Source: Blepharisma stoltei | Taxonomy: Eukaryota; Ciliophora; Heterotrichea; Heterotrichida; Blepharismidae | Assembly: GCA_914767885.1 (NCBI GenBank) | Contig: CAJZBQ010000061.1 | Coordinates: 329,584-393,583, forward strand | Direction of reading: 5' to 3' | Length of the DNA stretch: 64,000 nucleotides | Shown here: positions 11,601-20,702 of the stretch, one piece after another | How positions within the stretch are numbered: the stretch's first letter is position 1 | How the letters are laid out: every line of letters begins with the position of its first letter | Program-made: the position numbers and the translations under genes | Notes under the pieces: generated by a model | What the model was told of the DNA's origin: nothing | What the model saw: the letters and a program-made list of their open reading frames with translations, nothing else | Database searches by the model: none

Positions 11601-13979
11601 CACGCGCAGGAGCTGAGTCTGGACGAGCGACGGCAACGCGCCGGGTGAGATGTGCGGCGATTTATCTGGCGACTAGCCTCATAGAAGGCTTGGGTGTGGG
11701 CTGACCACATATTCCAAGATGGCTTGGTGACGTCACTAGTTGTCGCTTTGACCCTTTTTCATTAAGGGGTGTGGGCACTAGACACCTTAAAAACTATGTA
11801 ACTAAGTAAGTAAGATTTGAGTTAAAGTAAAAGACCCCTATTTTTAGCAGGAAAAGGATCTGAGGTTTCTGGAGAACTCCAATAATTATAGCTTGAAGAA
11901 CTTGCAGCAGTAATTCAAGCTGTTCCATAACTTCCAGCAAATGGGCCTGTAAAATCTGCTGTTATTACAGGTGTAGACACATATAAAGAGGGATCTAAAC
12001 AGTTACCAAACCCATATGGGCACGCATTCAAACAAATGTCTCCTATAAGGAATTTCCCTGCATTACAAACTGTATTAGTTCAAGTTTGAGTGCATGTAGC
12101 CCCATTGACATCACAACACCCTGGAGAAATGCCTGTTCCACATGCTGTGCACATTGATAATAAATACCCAGAGCAAGACGAACAATCAGGAGAATAACAA
12201 TAATTGCAATTGCTGCTTCTAACACACCAAGGCCAATCATTGCAAGCTACATTACAATCTTGGCAAGCTGACCCATCCCAATATTGTTTATCAACACATT
12301 CAATAGTATTACTCATAGCTCCATAGAAAGCTGTTGTATCAGCCCTTGCTTGAAGCCAGTATATAAATCCTCTGAATGAATTTCCAGCATCTCCTAAAGT
12401 TCATATAAAAGAGGTGCCAGGATACCTTACTTCAGCATTATTTATTAATATATGGTCAATAATAGACCCTACTCCCCTATTCCAAGTTATCTAATCTTAA
12501 TAATAAGAAATATAAGAGATATTGCAGCATTTTAGTTCCTAAGCAATTAAAAGGTGATTTATAGCATGCTTACATATATTTTATACCTTATTTTATGTCC
12601 CCATTATAAATGGCTAGCAAATTTAGCTGATGCTTTTGTGTTAAATTTAGATAAGATATATCATGTTTTATATCTAAAATAAGTTACTCTAACAGATTAA
12701 ATCTTTTAAAATGCATTTAATTTAGCGAAATCGATACTAGATAATATATATGCCTATGATAAATAATTAAGCTTGAGGTGATTCATTTGTGTTTATCCAT
12801 TTTAAAGCGGAATTCAATTGGATTCATACTTATCTACGATAATTAAGCGATATCCATTTTTTCTATTAACTCTTTTATATATTAATTTAAAATTTTTTGC
12901 TATGTGTAAACATACTATAAATCGCGCTTTAATAGCGTAGAGCGAAAATACTGCAATTTATTTTTTACATTTCTTATTATCAAACTAAGTGGTTTGATAT
13001 TGAGGGATATGCATGACCTAATATAGAGCCAGCTGACAGTCCATTGATACTAAAGGTAAAACTTATATCGCTGCAAGAGATTTGAGAAAGAGTCATTGAA
13101 GCTGTATGCCAATATGATGTATAATGCACTGAGCTTGAGCCAGAAACAGAAAGTGCAGATCCATTAGAATCATATATTATGACTGTAAACGTATAAGCAT
13201 TTGAAGGATCTGCTGATATTTGTATATAGCTATTTGTCGATGAAATAACATTTAAAATTTGTCCGCTAGCAAGAGACTTAATTCATAAATTTAGAGTAAA
13301 ATAGAGGCCAGGGATATGACTTTTATTGCTACTTGCTTTTGATGTTGGAGCGAAATATATCAAAATTAACTGAATTTATAGATTTTTACACCAGTTTCTG
13401 CTATAATTCATAACTATCTATTAAATTTAGTGCAAACTCAGTCCTTTGTCCTAGATAGCAATTATATTCTTTTTTTAAAGTAAATTATTTGCTTTAAGTT
13501 AGTTGGGTTGATTATTAGAGAAATGCATAAAACAATATAAAAGCCACGATCTAGTGTTGGGAGTGGTGAATTTTTTGTTGCGGAGTTGTAAGCAATTGAA
13601 AGCGGATTTATAAATTTTTCAGTTGAATCAGTTGAGCTAACAATATAATTTAATTGCAGATTCTTTATAGTAGAAAATTCTAGCGTAAATAGAATTGCGT
13701 TTGCACCAGTAGGGCTGCTGCAATAGTTATAGCATGTAGGACTGCATTGCTGATAAGAGGTAAATAAAGAAGGGCAAGAAGCTTCACAAATTTTTGAATC
13801 AATCATATACTTTGAGCTGTTGCAACCAGAATTTCCACCTGAGGTCCAACTATCGTAAGGGCAAGTGCTAGAAAAGGCTAACTCCCTGCCCTCTTTCATC
13901 ATTAGCAAACAAAATTACTTTGTTCGCTCATCGAGGGGAGTAAGAAAAATTTGGAGAGAAAAATCAAAAGCAAGCCCAT
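2632..13979 (-). CDS. S2: long cysteine-rich multi-module membrane protein, interrupted by about 14 elements
   Basis: The start (ATG 13977-13979) becomes visible only after removing a 59-bp element: MGLLLIFLSK, then FFLAFSSTCPYD, is then a complete signal peptide. Laminin-G-like modules (LPTLDRGFYF, GYYF, GLYF signatures) alternate with furin-like Cys modules down to about 5000. A juxtamembrane beta domain (about 4980-4680) and roughly eight hydrophobic segments follow, ending at TAA 2632-2634. The C-terminus (FFYEFRTDKGLL, LRDYPKTEVTINI) belongs to the S2/S6/S9 class. TGA is used as Trp throughout. Collapsing all elements gives about 2645 aa, but two joins, at the 2833-3142 and 11385-11813 elements, each leave one surplus base. 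These may be sequencing errors, imprecise boundaries or real lesions, so S2 may be inactive. Confidence 0.75.
2833..3142. mobile_element. TNA-family element (TAA duplication) in S2
   Basis: TAA at 2830-2832 and 3143-3145 flank a 310-bp AT-rich insert whose ends (CTTCTCTTTAAGAGAG and, inverted, CTCTGGCCATTTAAGAACGA) are related. Paralogues read ILVFIVMM across this point; S2 reads ILVWV, then VMIA, with one base too many after collapse. Confidence 0.6.
3392..3699. mobile_element. TNA-family element (TAA duplication) in S2
   Basis: TAA at 3389-3391 and 3700-3702. The left end is CTCCACATTTAGTAGGAACA; the right end is a foldback in which TTTAAATTGGAGCAA pairs with TTGTTCCAATTAAA, followed by GGAGGGAG. 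Removal restores KAFNNLFSTFFYEFRTDKG, matching S6 and S9. It is the AAATTGGAACAAA end subfamily. Confidence 0.8.
4162..4439. mobile_element. TNA-family element (TAA duplication) in S2
   Basis: TAA at 4159-4161 and 4440-4442. The ends are TCCCGCCACTGTAAGCGAAT and, inverted, CTCCCCCTCTGTGAGCGAAC. It carries the family core (TTTTAAAATGCAAATTGC, AACAGAATTAGCTAGAGATT, TATCATCACTTATATATG). Removal restores NSLNSFSFFPNIFIYF. Confidence 0.85.
5639..5751. other. TA-bounded IES-like insertion in S2
   Basis: TA at 5637-5638 and 5752-5753. No clear inverted ends. Removal gives LDSGYSITCYINASPSP, the expected start of the strand that precedes GYEDFQD. Confidence 0.7.
5831..6101. other. TA-bounded IES-like insertion in S2
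   Basis: TA at 5829-5830 and 6102-6103, 271 bp, AT-rich, no coding potential. Removal gives SSSFMYICQTSFNHYEWSHL, which matches the other family members (NHYEWSHLAF type). Confidence 0.7.
7433..7942 (+). mobile_element. Retroposon-like insertion R1 in S2, 15-bp target duplication
   Basis: AATATCAGATCAATC occurs at 7418-7432 and 7943-7957. The insert is GC-richer than the host gene and begins ATATACATTAAAATGGC, so an ATG opens its plus strand (MAVRANPPYWHNCP, then a broken frame). It is homologous to R4 (22344-22933) and to the reverse-complement R6 (30594-31343): shared blocks include ATGGAGGTG, CTCTACCGA and GGAGGYTTTGGTGAY. Collapsing the duplication restores NVYPDWSDIYDPIP. The long variable target duplication suggests target-primed reverse transcription. 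No reverse transcriptase is visible. Confidence 0.75.
8813..8876. other. TA-bounded IES-like insertion in S2
   Basis: TA at 8811-8812 and 8877-8878, 64 bp. Removal joins SRLTLYYNFIISSTGDIKTS. No inverted repeat at the ends. Confidence 0.6.
10271..10344. other. Probable small IES-like insertion in S2, boundary uncertain
   Basis: The S2 frame stops after SYFLNLPI at about 10342 and resumes as AEKVSVQCLNECPWGYS at about 10270. A 74-bp stretch with short ATT repeats at its ends accounts for the break. It does not fit a TA boundary cleanly. Confidence 0.45.
10620..10712. other. TA-bounded IES-like insertion in S2
   Basis: TA at 10618-10619 and 10713-10714, 93 bp. Removal restores the furin-like module CQSCLASCTIGCTRGVSC, with cysteine spacing as in the other modules. 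No terminal inverted repeat. Confidence 0.75.
11141..11246. other. IES-like insertion in S2 with ATTTT direct repeats
   Basis: ATTTT at 11136-11140 and 11247-11251. Removal of 111 bp joins ASYFFEQNSDNSFDVIIG. The boundary is a 5-bp repeat and not TA. Confidence 0.5.
11385..11813 (+). mobile_element. Retroposon-like insertion R2 in S2, 16-bp target duplication
   Basis: GATTTGAGTTAAAGTA at 11369-11384 and 11814-11829 flanks a GC-rich 429-bp insert starting TAAATAAAATGGCATTCGG and ending in a short repeat tail, TAAGTAAGTAA, typical of SINE/LINE 3' ends. An internal CTCGAGAG foldback lies near the 5' end. Collapse leaves one surplus T relative to the paralogues (NRGLYFNSNQYL). Confidence 0.75.
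12445..12997. other. TA-bounded IES-like insertion in S2, 553 bp
   Basis: TA at 12443-12444 and 12998-12999. The insert is very AT-rich and has no coding frame and no terminal inverted repeat. Removal of 555 bp gives HAYPSINNAEVRYPGTSFIW in frame, matching the ANFPxGxYxWTIG strand of S3, S5 and S7. Confidence 0.7.
13358..13537. other. TA-bounded IES-like insertion in S2
   Basis: TA at 13356-13357 and 13538-13539, with weakly similar inverted ends (TATCAAAATTAAC and TATTGTTTTATGC). Removal rejoins LPTLDRGFYFAPTSKASSNK, the family signature of the first laminin-G-like module. Confidence 0.7.
13882..13940. mobile_element. 59-bp TNA-family foldback inside the S2 signal peptide
   Basis: TAA at 13879-13881 and 13941-13943. 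The whole element is one hairpin: CTCCCTGCCCTC and CGAGGGGAG at the ends, AGCAAACAAA and TTTGTTCGCT inside. It looks like the minimal unit of the TNA family. Its removal regenerates a complete signal peptide for S2. Confidence 0.85.
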
Positions 13980-14393
13980 TAGTTTAAATTATATCTAATT
14001 ATGAGAAAATTTTAGATTTTTTTGGTTTTGAATTTAGATCTTTATTAGGCAAAGTAAAACTAGCAGCAGTATGACTAAATTAAAACTTTCTAAAATTTAT
14101 ACTTTATCCATTTTAATAATTTTATAAAGTATATTATTTTAATAATTTATACTTTTTATATAATGCAAATAAGCCATAATAAAATATATTAATTTCTTCA
14201 CAATTTGCAAACCACCACAAATAAGCATATATTTTGCTTAATTTAAAGCTGAATTATTAATGATTTAGAAGTTTATAATTATATGCTATTATTTAATCAA
14301 AGATATTATAGCGTATTGAATAAAATAATTGATAGTTTTAAGAATAGTATTAATTTTAGTGAAAGAGTCAATTTTTAAATCAATAATTTATTT
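13980..14393. other. Intergenic, S2 start to S3 end
   Basis: 414 bp of AT-rich sequence. Nothing recognised. It should contain the S2 promoter and the S3 3' end. Confidence 0.5.
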
Positions 14394-17300
14394 TTAGACT
14401 CCTTTAATAGGGAGAACGCAGACTTTTTTATTTCTATGCTCAGCGAATTTGTGCCTTAATATTTCATAAACATTTCTTGAAAAAATAACGGCAGATGCAG
14501 AAAATTGTGTTCCTATGACTGTTAATGAAATAAAAATAATGCTATTTTCCACAACAGATATAATACCTGAACTTACATCAAATAAATAAAATGAAGTAGC
14601 GCACATAACAAGGCCGATAAGTACTTCACTAAGCAAATTGGAAATTTGTAAAATTCGATCTTTAAAAGGCCAATAAGCAAGTAAATAAAATATGCTCATA
14701 AGAGAGCATATAATATTAAGGTTAACTTGAGTCTTCGGATAGTCACTCAAAAACACTATATTTGTTATATATATAAATCTTCTTAGAAAATATACAAAAT
14801 AATAAAGAGAGCAAAGCAAACCTTTTTCAGTTCTAAATTCATAAAAAAACGAACTGAATAATGAATTAAAAATTCTTTTCTTTTTCTGGATTTTATCTCT
14901 ATTTCAATAAGAAAATATTAAAAATGCAGGAGAAGTTAACATGGATAAAAAATATAATAAAACGCAAACAAAGATATTTGTTATTTGTGCTGCATTGTCG
15001 CTTCTTCACACTACTAAGCCTACACCTGCAGCTGCAGTGAGTTCAAGATAGCTTTGTATTCAGAATCTTATATAAAATGAGTATTTACATGCTTTAAGGA
15101 TTTTTTTGAATTTTTTACCAACAAATCTATAAGAGCACCCAGTAAAATATATAATAAATGGCAATAAAACTATTGATGCAATTACAATAGAAAAGTCATC
15201 GCCTTGGTTTAATAGAATTAAATCAGTGTTATATCCAAAATTTCTAGCTTCTTTATAAGCTTTGCTTCCTTCTTGCTCTTCAATTAAATATTCAAAAAAA
15301 TTAGGGAAAAAATTATATGAGTTTAAACTTGATAAAAATTGAATCATTTTATTGGAAAAATCAATCCCTGATAGTGATAAATAAGTAAGAATTTGTAAAC
15401 AGTTCAGCAAGCCTCATAAAGAGCTTGGATTTTGATTTAAAATTGACAGTATTATACTTCCGATTACAGTGCTTTGCACAATTGTGACGATATTTGAAGC
15501 AATCTCTGATACTACTAAAATATAAGGATTTGGATCATATTTATTAAGCGGTGAGCAGACAGTCGAAGAATTCAGAATCCCATTTCAAACTGATTTTACT
15601 TTCGATAAATCTAAAAATGTTACATTTGCGACTGCATCTTGGGGAATTTCGTCCTTAATGGACATAGGAATATAATAATATGTTTCATTAATTTTCTCAA
15701 GATTCCATGTGAACTTTGGATTGGTCTCAATTGATATCGTAGCGTCATTAATAGAAAGTGTGTTTTGTAAATGATCTGAAAAATGAAGTGCTAAAGAATC
15801 ATTAGAGAAAACTATAAGACTCACAGAAAATGGCACATAGGTGCATGTTGTCGCTCCGTTGTATCCATCATTGCAGCTACATAAATTATTAATTACGCTT
15901 GCGTGATTTACGCAGGAACTGCATACCAGAGATGATTCGCAAGTTGAACATAAGTTTGGGCAAGGATAAAGGAGATCATCTGAACCTCGATATCCTCCAG
16001 CAGGAACTGAGATGCAAGAGTTAGAATTATCAAGCACATAGCCTATGCTGCAAATGCAAGAGCTATTTTCAAGAGAAGCATTTGATTTGCAAGTTTTGCA
16101 CCCAGTAGCAGAATAATTAATACATTTATCGCATAGGGAACTATAGCAAACTGAGCAAGATGTTTGACTGTCTTTACAGCCATTTTTACAGTTCGAATTA
16201 CAATTTGAGCATTTATTATATTCAGGTCCTTTCCAAAATTTATTTATTTTACAATTGGGTATGCATGAACCATTTATAGGGCAAACTCCACAATTTTCAG
16301 AGCAAGATGTTTGAGATAGTAACGCAACGGAATATACAACATTATATATTTTGATTTCATATAAAAATCCTTGAAAGAAGTTCCCTACTATATCTTGAGA
16401 TATTTGTTGAGCACCTATAAGAGATATTGCATTAAAATTTATATCTTGGAAATATCCAAATCCAAGAGTGTATAAAGGATCTGGATTTGTATTTGCATAG
16501 CATGTCACAACCGTGTTTCAATTCATATCTATATTTACTTGAAATACTATATGGCTTCATTCGGAAGTTAGAAGTGAATTTTGGCACATATATAGGAGTA
16601 TGGAATTATTAATCAATAACTGAATAGCAGGCTTGCGGCTGATTAAATAGACTGCATAAACAGTTGAATAGCTATTGGAAATATCATTTTTTGAGATCAC
16701 AGCTGAATTTTCATTCTCAATATTTAATCATATAGAAATAGTAAAAACTGGACCAATTTTGAGCTTAGGTGATATATATGTTTTATATTCTGGCAGCCTC
16801 ATAACTGAAGATATTCCATTAAAATAAAAGCCTCTCAAATGAGCGCCTATTGGATCATCCTCTTCGTAATCTGGATAAAATTGCTCAGATAACCCCGTTA
16901 CTACTGGAATTGAACTCGCTGAATCATAGACAACTCCATTCAATGTATTTAAATTCAAACTAAAAAAGAGCTGAGTTGTCAATAAACATTCGTTTGATAA
17001 CTTTGCATATCCTAAAGGACAGTCAGATAAGCAAGTTTTGGCTGCAGAGAAATAATAATAGCCAGGTTTGCAAGATGTGCATTGATAATAAAATGATCCT
17101 GAGCAGGCAGAGCATCCTTCATAGCAAGGCGAACAAATAGTTTGCCCAGGAGGCTCATAAAATCCACTATCACATGTGCATGAACTACCTGACCGATTGG
17201 CAACACATAAAGTGCAAGAATTGGGCGAAAATGAAGAGCACTTTAAGCATAATTCACTATCACAAATATTGCATGAGTCTCTCACGCAGCCCTGCATGCG

Positions 17301-19145
17301 TTCACAAGGTGGACACCCATAGCATCCAGTCCCATCCCAATATTGATTTACATTACAATCTCAAAGACAATCAAGATCCTCTCCTGAATCACAATGATGA
17401 AATCTCTCCCTTCAAAAACTGGAACTAGCGACTTGCCAAAGTTGAAAAAAACTTATAAAGCCATTAAAGTCTGAAGAGCCTAGAAAAAGCGATCCTCCTT
17501 CTGGCGGTCTAAAAATAATATTGCTCGCAAAAAGGTAGCTATCATCGGCGGAAAGATCTTGAAGCCATGCAAATGTAGAAACTCCGCTATCTTTATCAAA
17601 TGCCATCGAAAAACACAAATAATATCACTGCAGAGAATTTGGACCTCCTGTTCAAGATAAAGTAGGACTTGGAAAAGTACTGCCTGTATTATCTTCCATT
17701 TCAATATTAAATGATCTAGCGTCAGTACTAAAAAAAACACTATTCTCTTTCTTAAATTGCAAATAGGCTCCAGAATAGATATATATCCATATTTCAATTG
17801 TAAACTCATATGAAAAATTGATTTTTGCTTCTAAATAGTAATTATTAGTAAAATAAAGTCCTCTATTCTTTACTGGAATTGGATCATAAGTTTCTCGATC
17901 ATTTCAAAAATAATAGTGAGAATCACTTGCAGCAGTTACTAAAATATCGTCATAAATCCCCTTAAACTCACCTGTAAAATCAGCTGTAATAACAGGTGTA
18001 GCTACTGGAGCACAATTGCCAAAACCATATGGGCACCCATATAGACAGATTCCATTAATAAAATAATATCCAACTTTGCATGAGTTGCTGTATCAGGTTG
18101 AGTCACAAGTATCAGCTAATCAGTCACAACTAGGTAATGATCGTATTTTATGTTCCATACACATATCAGAAGCATATCCAGTGCATACTAGACAATCTAT
18201 TGAATGGCATATAGAGGAACAGTTTCTGCGAATGCATCATGGTCATTTTTGTGAGCAGCTTAAATCACAGTCTTGGCATTGGTTACCATCCCAGTATTGA
18301 AGATTAAGACATTGTATTTGAGTGCTCATCTCCCAATAGTTTAAGGTTAAATCATTTCTTGCTTCAGCTCAATACAAAAATCCTTGAAAAGAATTCCCTT
18401 GATTTCCTATTGTTCAGGTATAATTACCATTTGGAAAATTTGCTTCTTGTCCAAAAAAAAGTTGGCTTATCATGCTACTCATTTTCGTAAAAATTTGTAG
18501 CTTAACTGAATCACATGCAATTTGTTCAATTTGAAATGACAAATAGTTTCATAGGGATAAGGTATTTGAATGCTTGATTGATAAATGAGATTCATTGTAA
18601 TTCCCTGAATTTTTAGAAATAATCTTAAAAGAAATTCCACTGTCTAATATGCACTCAATATAATTTTTTGAGTTTATATCTACAATTATAAGAATCCCTG
18701 GGGAGATTTGATGGATTCAAAAGTTCAAAGTGAAATAAAGTGATGGGATGTAGCTTTTATTGCTCATTATTGATGAGGAAGGCTCAAAATAAAATCCACG
18801 GTCTAAAGTAGGTAGTGGAGAGTTTTTTGTTAAACTACTATAAGGAACTCCAAGAGGGTTCACTCATTTATCTGTATAGTTACTTGAGCTTTGAATAAAA
18901 GAAGCTGATAAATCTTGAGCTTTCCAAAAATTAAGCTCAAATAACTTGGGTGATACTGGCAGATTGCATTTGGCAAAAGGTGAAGATTCTTCAATAAATT
19001 GAGAAGGGCATGCTTCAGAACAAATTTTACCATCAATCATGTACTTAAAATTCATATCTGTGCATATTTCAATAGTGCTGTTCTTTTGTGTGGATGAAAA
19101 CGCTAGAAGAGTGTTGGAAAGTAAAATCAACTCGAATAGTTTCAT
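14394..19145 (-). CDS. S3: complete uninterrupted cysteine-rich surface protein, 1583 aa
   Basis: This is the only long family member with one continuous frame. I chose the ATG at 19145 because it opens the best signal peptide (MKLFELILLSNTLLAFS); an in-frame ATG at 19163 would add six residues. Order: signal peptide; first laminin-G-like module (LPTLDRGFYF to GFLYW, about 18960-18370); Cys module with WPWCIRR; second laminin-G-like module (17990-17420); furin-like Cys module (CSACSGSFYYQCTSCKPGYY); third laminin-G-like module (16970-16340); Cys module to about 15850; beta domain with KFTWNLEKINETYYYIP; about eight hydrophobic segments; TAA 14394-14396. TGA is read as Trp repeatedly. It is probably a plasma-membrane protein with a large ectodomain; the substrate is unknown. 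The C-terminus is of the S3/S5/S7/S8 class. Confidence 0.85.
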
Positions 19146-19714
19146 TATTAACCCCATATGCAACTATGATCAGAATATTTTTATGAATTATTTATGAAAA
19201 CTCAATGCTGAGAAGTTAATTCTCAATTATTTTAATAACTATTTCACTAAGTGGAATAGAATTTCCCTTCTAATTTAATTTGTTTAAAAAAAATTAAATG
19301 AGTAATGAGTTATGAGCTAAAATAAAACTTAGTATTTTAAATTTATGATGAAAAATACAATTAAACTTAGAAGAATTTATTAAAAGAGTAGTATGAGTAA
19401 TTTAACACCCTTGTGGCTAATTATTATGGATTAATAAATAAAAATAAAAATACTTTTGCTTTTAATTTGATCAGTTAGTTACTCTTCAAGCAGCATTAAC
19501 AAATAATCGATTTTTAAACAGAAAATTATTTAAGTAATTGACAATTAGTGTAGCACAGGTTTTGAATAATTTTTTCTAGATTTAAGCATTTCAAATTTCG
19601 ACATGCCAAGGCGTTGCCTATATGGAATTTCAAATTTATAAAAAGTTTCAATTGTAAGGCTTGTTGATATTCAAATTCATGGTGTTATTAAATTGCACTT
19701 AAGTCTAATTTTAT
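19146..19714. other. Intergenic, S3 start to S4 fragment
   Basis: About 570 bp of AT-rich spacer with no recognisable gene or RNA. It should hold the S3 promoter. Confidence 0.5.
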
Positions 19715-20005
19715 TTAAAAAATATGGTTATTTGAGCTTTGGATAGAAGGCGCTGATAAGTCTTGGGCTTTTCAAAACTCAAGCTCAAATAATTTGGGTG
19801 ATACTGGTAGATTGCATTTGGCAAAAGGTGAAGATTCTTCAATGAATTGAGATGGACATCTTTCAGCGCAAATTTTTCCATCGATTATGTACTTAAACTT
19901 CATATCTGTGCAAAATCCAAATATACTATTCTTTTGGAACGATGGTAAAGCTTTAATATGATATGAGAGCAAAATAAGCTGAAATAGCTTTATTATTGAC
20001 CTCAT
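19715..20005 (-). pseudogene. S4: solo N-terminal fragment of a surface-protein gene
   Basis: 96 codons: a signal peptide (MRSIIKLFQLILLSYHIKAL) plus the first Cys motif, nearly the same as S3 (CPSQFIEESSPFAKCNLP in both), then a stop shortly after IQSSNNHIF. At 19772-19774 the codon is TGA where S3 has TGG (18924-18926), direct evidence for UGA as Trp. No laminin-G or membrane region follows. It looks like a truncated duplicate of the S3 5' end. A short secreted product is possible but there is no evidence for one. Confidence 0.7.
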
Positions 20006-20702
20006 AAAATAAAATATAAATCAAATTTTTTTAATTAGTTTTCATCAGGATTATATATCGAGAATTTAATTGCTTATTTTGTCTGATTATATATAGATGA
20101 TCAAATAAAGATTATTTAATTATTAATTTTAGAGGATTGTCTGGCGAAAAATAAATTCGCTCAATATAAAATTAAGGATTCAATAATTTTATAAAATTTT
20201 CGCTGTTTAAATAGAGTAAACAAAAGTCAACATAAGCAACTAAATATTTTTGATATTAAATAGTTAAGGGTTTGTGTTGAAATAATTGGTTTTTGCTAAA
20301 AATAAAATCCCTTTTAATTTTGATCTGGATTAAAGAATAATTTTTTTTGAATATATTCGAATGCAGGTGATATACTATTAGCTGAATATAGCCTTGAGCA
20401 TATTTCAATTAAGTAGTGCATATTATATGCTCTAAAGTATTTATTTGCTCGAAATTTAATTTTATTAAAAAAGTATTAAATGCTTCGCCATTTTTAAAGC
20501 TTAATTATATTTTATAATTGAATTCTAAAATTAATCAATTTTCTGACGTTGATGCATAAATTTTTAAAACTGCATTTAATAGCTTGATTGACAAATTACT
20601 GCGTACAATTAAAAATAGTATAAAGAGACTATTATTATATGCGTTAGGATATTTGTTGAAGAAGAATACTGATTACTCTAAACCTAAATTTTAGTAAATT
20701 AC
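20006..20702. other. Intergenic, S4 fragment to S5 end
   Basis: About 700 bp, very AT-rich, without a supported gene. It may include the decayed remainder of the S4 duplication, but I could not align it. Confidence 0.4.
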
